Below, one piece after another: positions 1 to 10,354 of a stretch of 64,000 nt of DNA (position 1 is its first letter; the number at the start of each line of letters is the position of its first letter). Under the pieces are notes generated by a model, which was not told the DNA's origin, ran no database searches, and was given only the letters and a program-made list of their open reading frames with translations. The stretch comes from Ruminococcus sp. GTDB lineage: Bacteria > Bacillota > Clostridia > Oscillospirales > Ruminococcaceae. The stretch is from positions 1-64,000 of the forward strand of contig JAISIH010000011.1 in assembly GCA_031262105.1 (NCBI GenBank). The letters run 5' to 3'. The translations under genes and the position numbers were made by a program.

Positions 1-53
1 GCAATCTTGAATTCCGGCGAATATACCTTGTTTTTACTTCCTTTTTTACGCAT
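1..53 (-). CDS. Transposase orfA N-terminus (partial, truncated by window edge)
   Basis: ATG at 53 (minus) reading MRKKGSKNKVYSPEFKI..; position relative to terminal repeat fits IS3 orfA. Confidence 0.65.
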   Translation of the reverse strand, partial: MRKKGSKNKVYSPEFKI

Positions 54-118
54 AAAAACTGCACCCTTTCAGTATATCATCTTTTTTATCAGATGTCTAT
101 ACTTTTGGGTGCAGTTCA
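1..118 (-). mobile_element. Partial IS3-family-like insertion sequence, terminal end (element continues left of window)
   Basis: Terminal sequence on minus strand TGAACTGCACCCAAAAGTATAGACA (118-94), followed by an ORF starting at 53 encoding MRKKGSKNKVYSPEFKI, typical of an IS3 OrfA N-terminus; internal CTGCACCC/GGGTGCAG inverted repeat at 59-66/107-114. Confidence 0.75.
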
Positions 119-194
119 AATTCATCTTTACGGTTTTTTCGTTTTTCTATGAAATCGGAACAATGATATGACATAAAAAGTCTTTGCGGGGGGT

Positions 195-228
195 CTGGGG
201 GGAGCTTTCCTCAGAAAGCTCCCCCCAG
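195..228 (-). terminator. Perfect 14-bp stem hairpin downstream of glgA, probable terminator / interspersed repeat
   Basis: ctggggggagcttt (195-208), loop cctcag, aaagctccccccag (215-228); T-run CTTTTTATG further downstream on minus. Confidence 0.6.
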
Positions 229-237
229 CGTCCTCTA

Positions 238-1659
238 TTATCCAACCAGTTCTCTATAAAGTCCTTGGTAGAGTTCGGCGGATTTTGCCCATGAGTTATC
301 GCAGTTCATGGCGTAGATCATAAGTTTTTGCCAGTTTTGCTTGTCGCGGTAGAGGGTGATTGCGCGGCGGACGGCGTCGAGCATATCGTGAGCGTTGTAT
401 GTTTTGAAGGTAAAGCCGTTGCCGCCGGATTCGGGGGAGCCGGCGTCGATGATGCTGTCGCGGAGGCCGCCGGTTTCGCGGACGATGGGGATAGTGCCGT
501 AGCGGAGGCTAATCATCTGGGCGAGACCGCAGGGTTCGGACTGGGAGGGCATTAGGAACATATCGGCTGAGGCGTAGATACGTTTTGCGAGGGAGGGGAC
601 GAAGCCGATTGTTACGGAGACTTTTTCGGGGTAGCGGTAAGCCATTTCGCGGAAGAAGTCTTCGTACATTTTATCGCCGGAGCCTAAAACTACGAATTTG
701 CAGCCGTCTGCGACCATATCTTCAAAGACGGTACGGATTAGGTCTACGCCTTTGTGGGAGACGAAGCGGGTGACTATGCCGATGATTGGTTCGTTGCCGG
801 GGGCGAGTTTTAGTTCATCTATTAGAGCTTTTTTGCAGACTGCTTTGCCGGAGAGGTCTTTTACACTAAAATTTTTGGCGATTGCGGTATCGGTTTCGGG
901 GTTGTAGAGGTCGATGTCGATACCGTTTAAGAAGCCGGTTAATTTGTATTGTTTGTCGTTTAAGGCGCGGTCGAGACCGTGACTGTACCACGGGTCTAAG
1001 ATTTCCCACGCGTAGGAGGGGGAGACGGTTGTGATTTTATCGGAAGTTTCAAAGGCGGCTTTCATCATGTTTACACAGCCGTCGTACATGAGAAGGTTGT
1101 TGTAATATGCGGGGATTCCCATTACTTCGTTTAAGACTTCCGTGCCGTATTTGCCTTGATATTGTATGTTATGGATAGTGAAAACGGTTTTGATGTTTTC
1201 AAACTGTGGGAGGTGCTTGTAGAAAAGGCGCAGATAAACGGGGGTTAGGGCGGTCTGCCAGTCGTTGCAGTTAATAACCTGCGGCTGCCAGTCGATATGC
1301 CCGATCATTTCGAGGATTGCGCGGGAGAAGAAAGAAAACCGCTCGCAATCGTCATAGAAGCCGTAAACGCCGTCACGACCGAAGTAGTATTCGTTGTCGA
1401 TAAGGTAATAGACGGTGTTGCCGATTCTGCCCTCGAAAATGCCGCAATATTGCTGCCGCCAGCCGACCGAGACTTGGAAATTGCAGACGAACCGAAGCTC
1501 GTCGCGGAGTTCCTGCTTAATGCTTTTATAGAGCGGAAGGACAACTCTTGCGTCCTGCCCGGCTTTGCAGAGTGCGGCGGGGAGCGACCCGGCGACATCT
1601 GCAAGCCCGCCGGACGCGATATAAGGGAGTGCTTCGGAAGCAGCATAGAGAATATTCAT
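238..1659 (-). CDS. glgA: Glycogen synthase
   Basis: MNILYAASEALPYIASGGLADVAGSLPAAL; GT5 motifs, ..SQSEPCGLAQMISLRYGTIPIVRETGGLRDSI. Confidence 0.96.
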   Translation of the reverse strand: MNILYAASEALPYIASGGLADVAGSLPAALCKAGQDARVVLPLYKSIKQELRDELRFVCNFQVSVGWRQQYCGIFEGRIGNTVYYLIDNEYYFGRDGVYGFYDDCERFSFFSRAILEMIGHIDWQPQVINCNDWQTALTPVYLRLFYKHLPQFENIKTVFTIHNIQYQGKYGTEVLNEVMGIPAYYNNLLMYDGCVNMMKAAFETSDKITTVSPSYAWEILDPWYSHGLDRALNDKQYKLTGFLNGIDIDLYNPETDTAIAKNFSVKDLSGKAVCKKALIDELKLAPGNEPIIGIVTRFVSHKGVDLIRTVFEDMVADGCKFVVLGSGDKMYEDFFREMAYRYPEKVSVTIGFVPSLAKRIYASADMFLMPSQSEPCGLAQMISLRYGTIPIVRETGGLRDSIIDAGSPESGGNGFTFKTYNAHDMLDAVRRAITLYRDKQNWQKLMIYAMNCDNSWAKSAELYQGLYRELVG

Positions 1660-1684
1660 AGAGTTTCCCTTTCTGTGGTTTGCA

Positions 1685-2806
1685 CTAAATTTCCGATTCT
1701 TTTGCTAAGAAGAGCGGGCAGCGAGACGAGCCGGTCAGTAACCTGCCGTCTGTTATAGTAACCTTCTTGTCGGTGATGACGTTTTGTAGACCGCATTTTT
1801 TCCCGATAACGGTGTCTTGCATGATAATGCAGTTTTTAAGCGAAGTTCCTGCGCCGACCTTAACGCCCCTAAAGAGTATGCAGTTTTCGACTTTTCCGTC
1901 AACGATACAGCCGTCGCCGATAAGCGAATTTTTCACAGAAGCATTAATGCCGTATTTTGCGGGGGGGTTATCGCGGACTTTTGTATAAATCGGGCTGTCT
2001 GCCTTGAAAAGGGCGCGGCGGTTTTCTGTGTTAAGGAGGGCTAAGTTCGCCTCAAAATAGCTCTGCATTGAGGATATGCGGGAATAATATTCCGTGTATT
2101 CGTAGCCCATTAATTTAAGGGTCGAAACCTTCGCTTGAAGCACGTCTTTTTCAAAGTCAACGAGGTTGCGCGGCTTCGCGTCCATAACGATATTTTTAAG
2201 GAGCGTTTTCCCGATAACGTATGTGTTAAGCGAAATATTCGAGTCGCCGCTCATTTCGGGACTGATGAGAACGTCGGCAATCTGCCCGTTGTCCGCAACG
2301 CCGAATACGGTTGCAGTGTGGGATTCGTCCATGCGAACGTTGCCCTTTGCGTAAACGGCGGTTATGTCCGCTCCCGACGCAATATGCGCGTCAATTATCT
2401 TGTCGTACTCCATATTCGCGACGATATCGCAGTCGGAAAGGAGAATATAATCGGCGTTTGAACGCATTACAAATTCCCAAACCCCGTAGAGTGCTTCGAG
2501 CCTGCCGCGGTAGATGCCGTCTTGGTTATGTGAGAAAGGCGGAAGAAGGTGTAAGCCACCGTTCTTGCGGGACATATCCCATTCACGCCCGTTCCCGAGG
2601 TGGTCGAGGAGAGATTGGTAATTTTTCTTAGTTATAACGCCGACTTCGCCGACGCCGGAATTAACCATTGCAGAAAGCGGGAAGTCAATTAGTCTGTAAC
2701 GCCCTCCGAAGAGAACTGAACCCATTGTGCGGCGTCTTGTGAGATCGTTTATGCTCTCGTCATGGAGGTTTGAAAATATAAGTCCTAATACGTTTTTATC
2801 GCTCAT
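1685..2806 (-). CDS. glgD: Glucose-1-phosphate adenylyltransferase subunit GlgD
   Basis: ADP-glucose pyrophosphorylase-like sequence lacking the full GlgC N-terminal catalytic motif; located between glgC and glgA. Confidence 0.93.
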   Translation of the reverse strand: MSDKNVLGLIFSNLHDESINDLTRRRTMGSVLFGGRYRLIDFPLSAMVNSGVGEVGVITKKNYQSLLDHLGNGREWDMSRKNGGLHLLPPFSHNQDGIYRGRLEALYGVWEFVMRSNADYILLSDCDIVANMEYDKIIDAHIASGADITAVYAKGNVRMDESHTATVFGVADNGQIADVLISPEMSGDSNISLNTYVIGKTLLKNIVMDAKPRNLVDFEKDVLQAKVSTLKLMGYEYTEYYSRISSMQSYFEANLALLNTENRRALFKADSPIYTKVRDNPPAKYGINASVKNSLIGDGCIVDGKVENCILFRGVKVGAGTSLKNCIIMQDTVIGKKCGLQNVITDKKVTITDGRLLTGSSRCPLFLAKESEI

Positions 2807-2824
2807 GATTGCTTCTCCCTCCCC

Positions 2825-4027
2825 TTAGACATTTTCCGAAATTATTGCCTTGGGCGAAACGGTTTTGCCCTCGGCTACAGTTATGCCATGCCCGACGACT
2901 GCAATTCCCCAGTCGTCGCGGTTTGCGAATTCTGTCGGGTCTGTGCCAATCTTCGCATTCTTGCCGATAACGGAATTTTCGCCGACGATTGCGTATTCAA
3001 CATCCGCGCCGTCTTCGATAACCGTACCCGGCATGATAATCGAGTAGTTAACCTTCGCGCCTTTGCCTATCTTCACGCCCTCGAAGATTACGGAGAAGTC
3101 AACGCTGCCGAAAATTTCGCAGCCGTCTGTAACCATCGAATTTTCGATAACCGCATCTTCGCCGATATATTGCGGCGGCATAACCGGGTTGCGCGAATAC
3201 ATCTTCCAGTTCGGGTCGTAAAGGTCGATCGGAATGTTCGGGTTAAGAAGATCCATATTCGCATCCCAGAGCGAATCGAGTGTTCCGACGTCTTTCCAGT
3301 AATCGTCGAACGGATATGCAACCATAACGTTCCCGTCCGCAAGCATATTCGGGATAATATTCTTCCCGAAATCCTTTTCCTGCTCAGGGTCGTTTTCGTT
3401 TTCGATAAGGGCTTTTTTAAGCTTATCCCAGTTGAAGATATAGATGCCCATCGAAGCAAGGGTTGACTTCGGGTTCTTGGGCTTCTCCTCGAACTTTGTT
3501 ATAAAGCCTTCCTCGTTCGCAGTCATAATGCCGAAGCGAGAGGCTTCCTCAAGGGGTACGTCAAGCACCGGGATAGTACAGTCCGCATTCTTAGCCTTGT
3601 GGCACTCGAGCATCTTGTTATAATCCATCTTATAAACATGGTCGCCCGAAAGCACGACAACATAGGTTGGATTATACCTGTCGATAAAGCTGATGTTTTG
3701 ATAAATCGCGTTAGCAGAGCCGGAATACCACGACGCGCCGTTTATATTCTGATAAGGCGGAAGCGCGTGAACGCCGCCGTGCATCTTATCAAGATCCCAC
3801 GGCTGACCGTTGCCGAGGTAATCATGCAGAACGAGCGGTTGATATTGTGTCAAAACCCCGACGGTATCAATCCCGGAATTAACACAGTTCGACAACGGAA
3901 AGTCGATAAGCCTGTATTTCCCGCCGAACGGCACCGCCGGTTTCGCCATGTCCTTGGTTAACGCATATAGCCTGCTGCCCTGCCCTCCGGCAAGCAACAT
4001 AGCTACACATTCTTTCTTAATATACAT
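2825..4027 (-). CDS. glgC: Glucose-1-phosphate adenylyltransferase
   Basis: [45 protein letters not shown] nucleotidyltransferase signature. Confidence 0.96.
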   Translation of the reverse strand: MYIKKECVAMLLAGGQGSRLYALTKDMAKPAVPFGGKYRLIDFPLSNCVNSGIDTVGVLTQYQPLVLHDYLGNGQPWDLDKMHGGVHALPPYQNINGASWYSGSANAIYQNISFIDRYNPTYVVVLSGDHVYKMDYNKMLECHKAKNADCTIPVLDVPLEEASRFGIMTANEEGFITKFEEKPKNPKSTLASMGIYIFNWDKLKKALIENENDPEQEKDFGKNIIPNMLADGNVMVAYPFDDYWKDVGTLDSLWDANMDLLNPNIPIDLYDPNWKMYSRNPVMPPQYIGEDAVIENSMVTDGCEIFGSVDFSVIFEGVKIGKGAKVNYSIIMPGTVIEDGADVEYAIVGENSVIGKNAKIGTDPTEFANRDDWGIAVVGHGITVAEGKTVSPKAIISENV

Positions 4028-4032
4028 ATATA

Positions 4033-6117
4033 TTATCCCTCCGGTTCAGTCTTTTTTGGTTTGCGGGAACGTTTCGGCTTTTCGGCAATTACTTCAATTG
4101 CCTCTACGATAATTTCCTCTGCCGCCTCTGCTTTTTTCGCCGGCTTCTTCGTCTTGGGCTTCGCCGGAATGGGCTTGAAGAACATTACCGACAAGCCGGG
4201 GATTGTGAGTTCTATTGAATTGTCGTAACCGTGCATGGCGAAGTCTTCGGTCTTAACCTTCTTGTTGTCAAAAAAGCCTGTTCCGCCGAATTTCGGGTCT
4301 TCCGACGAGAAAACCTGTTCATATGCGCCCTCGATTGGCACGCCGATTCGATAATTTTTTCGGTCAACCGGGACGAAGTTACAAACGGCTACAATCTCGT
4401 TGCCTTTTTCGTCAATCCGCCTGAACGCAATAATGCTTTGCATATAGTCGTCATGCGAAATCCATGCGAAACCGTTCCACGAGTCGTCCTGTTCCCAGAG
4501 CGGGGAATTATCGAGGTAGAATTTATTGAGGGTTTTCGAGAACTCCATTATGCCTTTGTGGCTCTTGTCTGAAAGGCAAGCCCAGTCGATTTCCTTCTTC
4601 TCGTCCCATTCGGTAACTTGCGCGAATTCGGACCCCATGAAGGAGAGCTTCTTCCCCGGATGCGCCATCATGTACGCCATGAAGGCGCGATAGGAGGCGA
4701 ATTTTTGCACCCAGCCGTTCCCGCTCATCTTGTTGACAAGCGACGCCTTGCCGTGGACTACTTCGTCGTGTGAAATCGGCAGGATGTAGTTTTCGGAGAA
4801 GCTGTAGAAGAAGCTGAAAGTTAATTTGTTGTGGTTATCGGCTCTGTAGATCGGGTCCATCTTCATGTAGTCGAGGACGTCGTTCATCCAGCCCATGTTC
4901 CACTTGTAGTTAAAGCCGAGTCCGCCGACGTCAACGGGTTTTGTAACGAGCGGCCAAGCCGTCGATTCTTCCGCAATCATGAGGACGTTCGGGTTTCGTG
5001 CGAAAACAGCGGTGTTGAGTTTTCGTAAGAAGTCAATTGCCTCGTAACATTCGTGTCCACCGTCCTTGTTCGGCCGCCATTCCCGCCTGTCGTAGTCAAG
5101 ATAGAGCATTGAAGCAACCGCGTCAACCCTTAAGCCGTCGATGTGGTATTTTTCGAGCCAATACAGCGCGTTTGAAACAAGGAAGCTTACAACCTCCGGC
5201 TTCCCGAAATCGAAGACGTGAGTACCCCACGAGAGGTGGTCTTTCTTAAGCGGATCTTCGTATTCGTAAAGGCAGGAGCCGTCGAATTCGTAAAGGCCAG
5301 CCGCGTCTTTCGGGAAATGCCCGGGAACCCAGTCAAGGATAACCCCGATTCCGGCGTTGTGGAAAAGGTCAACCATCTTCATGAAGTCGAGGGGCGTGCC
5401 ATACCTTGACGTCGGCGCGAAATATCCGATAATCTGATAGCCCCAAGAGCCGTCGAACGGGAACTCTGCAAGCGGCATAAGCTCAAGGTGCGTGTAACCC
5501 ATTTCCTTAAGATAGGGAATAATCTCTTCTGCGAATTTTACGTAATCAAACGGCGAACCGTCAGGATACTGCCGCCAAGAGCCGAGGTTAGCCTCGTAGA
5601 TGTTCATCGGGGATTTATAGACGTTAATTTTTGACTTTTCCTTGAAGAATTTCTCGTCTGTCCATTTATATTCGGATATGTCGAAAAACTTCGTCGCCGT
5701 TCCGGGGCGTGTCTCCATATGTGTTCCGAACGGATCGGCTTTGTTAACAACACTTCTGTGCGAAGTTTCGATTGAATATTTGTACTGGAAAAACTGCGGA
5801 ACGTCCGGCATGAAGATTTCCCAAACCGATTTGTCCGAAAGGCGTTCCATCGGGGTTTTGTCGCGGTCCCACTCGTTAAAATCGCCGACGAGCGAAACGG
5901 ATTTCGCGTTCGGAGCCCAAACCCTGAAAAAAACGCCGTCTTTGCCGTCTTTTTCACCCTTATGCGCCCCGAAAAAATCGCCCAAGTCGAAATTCGTCCC
6001 CTCATGGAAGATATGCAGCGGAAATTCATATTCCTTCGGCATAGCCTTAATCTCAGGGGTTTTCTCCGTCCCATTTTTTACCGAATTTGCGGTATTTTTA
6101 TTATTCATGGCAATCAC
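4033..6117 (-). CDS. glgB: 1,4-alpha-glucan branching enzyme
   Basis: CBM48 N-terminus ([21 protein letters not shown]), GH13 motifs ([26 protein letters not shown]); Lys/Ala/Glu-rich C-terminal tail. Confidence 0.95.
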   Translation of the reverse strand: MIAMNNKNTANSVKNGTEKTPEIKAMPKEYEFPLHIFHEGTNFDLGDFFGAHKGEKDGKDGVFFRVWAPNAKSVSLVGDFNEWDRDKTPMERLSDKSVWEIFMPDVPQFFQYKYSIETSHRSVVNKADPFGTHMETRPGTATKFFDISEYKWTDEKFFKEKSKINVYKSPMNIYEANLGSWRQYPDGSPFDYVKFAEEIIPYLKEMGYTHLELMPLAEFPFDGSWGYQIIGYFAPTSRYGTPLDFMKMVDLFHNAGIGVILDWVPGHFPKDAAGLYEFDGSCLYEYEDPLKKDHLSWGTHVFDFGKPEVVSFLVSNALYWLEKYHIDGLRVDAVASMLYLDYDRREWRPNKDGGHECYEAIDFLRKLNTAVFARNPNVLMIAEESTAWPLVTKPVDVGGLGFNYKWNMGWMNDVLDYMKMDPIYRADNHNKLTFSFFYSFSENYILPISHDEVVHGKASLVNKMSGNGWVQKFASYRAFMAYMMAHPGKKLSFMGSEFAQVTEWDEKKEIDWACLSDKSHKGIMEFSKTLNKFYLDNSPLWEQDDSWNGFAWISHDDYMQSIIAFRRIDEKGNEIVAVCNFVPVDRKNYRIGVPIEGAYEQVFSSEDPKFGGTGFFDNKKVKTEDFAMHGYDNSIELTIPGLSVMFFKPIPAKPKTKKPAKKAEAAEEIIVEAIEVIAEKPKRSRKPKKTEPEG

Positions 6118-6279
6118 TCCCGCACATAACTGTCAAAACCTGTTATGTTTTAATTATCTTATTTTTTTGCTAATTTTAGTATATCATCTATTTAAAGCAA
6201 TTACAATAGCTTTTGTTAAATTTCAATAGTTTTGCATGAAAGAAATTTTCAGATTTGTATAAATTGCCGAAACATATGT

Positions 6280-8676
6280 TTAATTTACAGCAACAAAGAA
6301 CAAAGTTTTGTCGTCTGCGCGAAAATTTCTATCATTTTCTACCAAAATCTTCGCCGCGCTGTCGGAAGAAATGCTGTTTGTGAGAAGCATTTCGCGAAGT
6401 CTCGGATAGCTTTCTTCCGTTATTCCGTCCGAAAAAAGGGCAATTTTGTCACCTTTGTCAACGCGGAAAGAGAAGCTGTCGGGGAGGTTATCGGGGAGGA
6501 TTCCTGCCGGAAGGCTCTGCCCGGAAAATTCGCGGACCGTCCCGGAAACGGCTGCAATTGTTCGTGCCGCACCCATTTTATGGAGATTAATTTTCCCGGA
6601 ATAGAGGTTCAGCGTGAGGATATCGGCGGTTGCCGTTGTCTCATCGGAGGATTTTATCTCGAGGGCAAGGTTCACGAATTTTAGGGCGTTTACAGGGTCT
6701 GCGCCGCTTTCTAAGAGCTCGGTGAGGAGCGAAACCGTCATTGCGGATTCGACAGCCGCCCTTGCGCCGCTCCCCATTCCGTCCGAAATTATGAAGGTAA
6801 CGTTGCCGAAACCGTCCTCAAAAACGCCGTGGGAGTCGCCGCTGTAACCGTTTGAAAAATCCTCCGGCGCGGGCGTGTCGGAAATGCCGTAACTAAGCTC
6901 AAAATTATATTCCTCAGAGTAGATATAGCGATATTTATACTTAATGTTGCCGCCTTGGTTACTAACTTGGTTGCCGCCTTGGTTACTGCCTTGATAGCCG
7001 CTTCGCACCCTCTGCTTAAACGGTTTTTCGCGGAATTCCCTTGAAATTTTGCGGCTTAAAATTCGTTTGATTCTTTCTTCGGTACTGCTGTCGAGTTCTT
7101 CCGAAAGATAAATTTCCGCGTGATAGAAATTGTCGGCGTCAAAACCGCAATTTATCTGCGTTTTTCGGTTATCCTTTTCGAGAAGATCGGTCAGAAATCC
7201 CGACATCTGCGGGTCTGCGGCGGTTATAACGCGGTTATCGGCACTCTCGAAAAGCTTTCGCGTTATTTCAAGCTCGCGGATTGTTATCGCTTCAATCTGC
7301 CCGGAATTTATGCCGCTGTTTTGTATATACTTATATAGATTATACTCTTTGTTAATTTCTTTCGCGATTATTTCCTTATTAAGGCAACCGTTTATGTGAA
7401 GATCGGCGGGGGTTAAGAAGCCGTCCTGCCTCAGATATTCTGTATAAATATTACATTCGCGGTTAAAATGCTTCGGGTTTTGCATGATACAATCCGGCGC
7501 GTCGGGGCAATTCTCACATATTTTGTTAAATACGCCCGCAAAATCAATGCTGTTATTTTTTCCGTTTAGTGTCTGATTATTCAGGACGGAAGCCGCGCGG
7601 TCGATTTTTTCGATAATCCTGCCGAAGTTCGCGGAAAAGCGGTTTAGCCGCTCCGACGGCGTATCCGTAACGAGCGGATTAAACTTCGCCGGCGCAGTAA
7701 ACCTGTCGGGGATAAGCATGAACGCAAGCGCGGCGATGAATATTTCGGCAAATATGTAAACGCTCCCCATCGGCAGACCGAGCATAATGCAAAAAAGCAG
7801 GGTTATGATGGTATAAGCCGCTGTCACATAGAGTTTGCCGTACATTCTGAACACGCCCGAAATTGCGGCACCTGCCGCCAAGAGTACGCCTGTCCGCCCG
7901 ATTTCAGGAGAATAAAGTGTCATGCCGAGGACGGACAGCGCGAAGATAATCGCTCCGCCGCCTACGCTTTGTGACGCCGCCGCGATTATGAGGAAGTCCG
8001 CTAAAACCCGTGCGAAATTAATTCCGGCGGGGGCAAACGCCGACAGCGCGATTATCGCAAGGACATAGACCGCCGAGAGGGCGGCTTTTTCTTCAAATGT
8101 GAACTTAAATGCGTTGCCGTGCAGTTCCGGTGAAAATTTCTCCGCTTCTCCCCCGAAAACCGGCGTAAAAACTTTACGCGCAGTATTAATTACGATTATA
8201 AATACAGCGCAAGCTGCCGAACAGAGTATGCCTCGGAAGATTATTGCCGCAAAAAGCGGGGCGGAAAGCCCGAAAATTGTCGCAGTTACAACGGATGATA
8301 ATATGTAAACTATCCCGGTGAGGGTTAGCCGGAATATTCTGTAACGCCTTTTGACGCCGCCGTCCCGCTCGAAAACCCGTGCAATTATCACGCGGAAAAG
8401 CAGTATGGCGGTCATTGCGACGATGTCGGCAATGTGTGCGCCGACGTCACCGCGGATTATGAAGCCCATGACCCCGCCCGCTAAGGCGGCGGCTGATAAA
8501 ACGGGCGGGAGTGCGCCGCAAAGCGCCGCTGACGCAGGGATAGGCGTCCCCGATATGCTTGTCCCGGAGAGGAGCATCGCCGCCAAAATCGCCATGATTG
8601 TTTCGCCTAAAACCGCCCTGTTCTGTAGAGGGAGATGCCCCTTTTCCGGAGCTTTTTTAACCGTTTCTTTTAACAT
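6280..8676 (-). CDS. spoIIE: Stage II sporulation protein E-like PP2C phosphatase
   Basis: Multiple N-terminal TM segments, Cys cluster CENCPDAPDC..C, C-terminal PP2C domain (VTFIISDGMGSGARAAVES..; LFSDGITEE). Confidence 0.88.
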   Translation of the reverse strand: MLKETVKKAPEKGHLPLQNRAVLGETIMAILAAMLLSGTSISGTPIPASAALCGALPPVLSAAALAGGVMGFIIRGDVGAHIADIVAMTAILLFRVIIARVFERDGGVKRRYRIFRLTLTGIVYILSSVVTATIFGLSAPLFAAIIFRGILCSAACAVFIIVINTARKVFTPVFGGEAEKFSPELHGNAFKFTFEEKAALSAVYVLAIIALSAFAPAGINFARVLADFLIIAAASQSVGGGAIIFALSVLGMTLYSPEIGRTGVLLAAGAAISGVFRMYGKLYVTAAYTIITLLFCIMLGLPMGSVYIFAEIFIAALAFMLIPDRFTAPAKFNPLVTDTPSERLNRFSANFGRIIEKIDRAASVLNNQTLNGKNNSIDFAGVFNKICENCPDAPDCIMQNPKHFNRECNIYTEYLRQDGFLTPADLHINGCLNKEIIAKEINKEYNLYKYIQNSGINSGQIEAITIRELEITRKLFESADNRVITAADPQMSGFLTDLLEKDNRKTQINCGFDADNFYHAEIYLSEELDSSTEERIKRILSRKISREFREKPFKQRVRSGYQGSNQGGNQVSNQGGNIKYKYRYIYSEEYNFELSYGISDTPAPEDFSNGYSGDSHGVFEDGFGNVTFIISDGMGSGARAAVESAMTVSLLTELLESGADPVNALKFVNLALEIKSSDETTATADILTLNLYSGKINLHKMGAARTIAAVSGTVREFSGQSLPAGILPDNLPDSFSFRVDKGDKIALFSDGITEESYPRLREMLLTNSISSDSAAKILVENDRNFRADDKTLFFVAVN

Positions 8677-8753
8677 CGCAGTATACCTTTCAGAAACTAT
8701 TCTGAATATAATTATACCGCAAATAAAAGTTAATTTTTGTCAAATCTCCTTGC

Positions 8754-9272
8754 TTAACCAAATATTTTTTCTATCAAAACGCCTTTCTGTAAAGATTCGG
8801 AAACGTCAACGAAACGCTGGTTTTTACTGCCGCGAAAGTTAAGGTCGTAACTTTTTTCTTCGATAATAAACGCGCCGTCGATGAGGTAGTCAATCGTTGA
8901 AAGAAGCTCCCGACAGGCTTTGTCGGCTATTAGATGTTCAAATGTGTAGCCGCTGTAAGCGATAATGTTAAGGGGAGTTTTTGCCTTTATTTCCCTGCAT
9001 AGAGCCGCAAACGCTTCCGCCTGCAAGAACGGCTCGCCGCCCGAGAGGGTTACGCCGTCGAGGAGAGGGTTCGCGGTAATACTTTCCATAATTTCGGAAA
9101 AGGTAATGTCATAACCGCCGTTTTTATCCCACGTCTGCGGATTGTGGCAGCCCTCGCAGTGCATCTCACAGCCTTGAGCAAAAATAACGTAGCGAAAGCC
9201 CGGTCCGTCAACGATAGAGTCGTTTGTGACGCCGGAAATACGCAAGGTTTCGTATGGGGAATAGTCTTTCAT
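8754..9272 (-). CDS. nrdG: Anaerobic ribonucleoside-triphosphate reductase activating protein
   Basis: Radical-SAM motif GCEMHCEGC, TLSGGEPFLQ, small size. Confidence 0.9.
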   Translation of the reverse strand: MKDYSPYETLRISGVTNDSIVDGPGFRYVIFAQGCEMHCEGCHNPQTWDKNGGYDITFSEIMESITANPLLDGVTLSGGEPFLQAEAFAALCREIKAKTPLNIIAYSGYTFEHLIADKACRELLSTIDYLIDGAFIIEEKSYDLNFRGSKNQRFVDVSESLQKGVLIEKIFG

Positions 9273-9321
9273 AATTTTTACCAGCCGTAATTTTTTTCAA
9301 CCGCACCGGCACGGCGTAATC

Positions 9322-10353
9322 TCAATACGCACACAGAAATATATCCCACGCCGGCAGGCATGGAATTCGCCGAAGCTTGAAGCGATAATCAGGGTTTATT
9401 TTTTTAATCAACAGCGGGATTTCCCATAAATCGTCATTTTTATGATAAACCGCGCAGATTAACTTCACGCCGCGTTTTAGAAGCTTTTCCATTCCCGAAA
9501 GAGCCTCCGCTTCCGCGCCCTCAACGTCAAGTTTCACAATTGTTGCGTCGGGGGCAATGTCGTCGAGACGGACGGCTTTTACAAGGTTTTTCCCGTTTTT
9601 TACATTTATAAGGCTGTTGTTGCGGCTGTCGAAGTTCCCTGAAACAATTTCGGTATTTTCTGACCATACCGCCGCGTTATAAAGCGTGATATTTTCTAAG
9701 TTTGCGGTGTTTTTTTGAAGCTTTGCGAATGTCTTTGCGGACGGTTCAAAACCGTAAATATGTTTATACTTGTTGTTAACTTTTTCGCAAAATATACCGA
9801 TAGTGTCCCCTGTATACGCGCCGCAATCGGCGAAAACTTCTTTTTCCGAGAGATCGGGTAAGATTTCAACAAAATCGGTCGTGCGTGAGAGATAGTCTAT
9901 CTTGCCGCTGATTTTGAAGTTAACAATATCTGTAAAGAGGGCTTTTGAATAATCGTCCTCGAAAAGGCTGTAAACCCTGTTCAGTTCTTCTCTGTAGGAA
10001 AAAAGCCTGTTCGGGTCAAAGCCTGTGACAGCCATGTCGGGGGCGAAGAGCGGGTGCTTTTTTGCAATCTTTTTTATATGAGCGATAACCTCCGGGCGGT
10101 TTGTGCCGAAGGCTAAGACGACGACGAACTCCCCTACTTCCGCCTCTACCTCCGATAATTTCATCACTTTAAATCCGTGAAACATCTGCCCGCGGACGAA
10201 TTCATCCGACGCGAAAACTCCCGCCGGTTCTATCCCTTTTATTGCCATTATTTCAAGAACTTTATCCGCTCCGTCGCCCATTCCGTAGATATATACGGGG
10301 AGTTTTAGAGAGCGGATATTGTCCCATACGTTTATAGTTTCGATGTTGTCCAT
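9322..10353 (-). CDS. FkbM-family methyltransferase with N-terminal Rossmann-like domain
   Basis: VFADCGAYTGDTIGIF, GFEPSAKTF, VKLDVEGAEAEALSG motifs; paralogue of 46261-47331. Confidence 0.8.
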   Translation of the reverse strand: MDNIETINVWDNIRSLKLPVYIYGMGDGADKVLEIMAIKGIEPAGVFASDEFVRGQMFHGFKVMKLSEVEAEVGEFVVVLAFGTNRPEVIAHIKKIAKKHPLFAPDMAVTGFDPNRLFSYREELNRVYSLFEDDYSKALFTDIVNFKISGKIDYLSRTTDFVEILPDLSEKEVFADCGAYTGDTIGIFCEKVNNKYKHIYGFEPSAKTFAKLQKNTANLENITLYNAAVWSENTEIVSGNFDSRNNSLINVKNGKNLVKAVRLDDIAPDATIVKLDVEGAEAEALSGMEKLLKRGVKLICAVYHKNDDLWEIPLLIKKINPDYRFKLRRIPCLPAWDIFLCAY

Positions 10354-10354
10354 A

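Noticed and set aside
1297-1758. 153-aa plus-strand ORF within glgA, and the many other ORFs antisense to long genes
   Set aside because: Shadow ORFs in GC-biased codon positions of conserved genes; no RBS or family similarity.
2888-3466. 192-aa plus-strand ORF antisense to glgC
   Set aside because: Shadow ORF of a conserved enzyme gene with no homology recognised.
8754-9272. NrdG as part of an nrdDG operon
   Set aside because: No nrdD reading frame is adjacent in the window, so only nrdG itself is supported.
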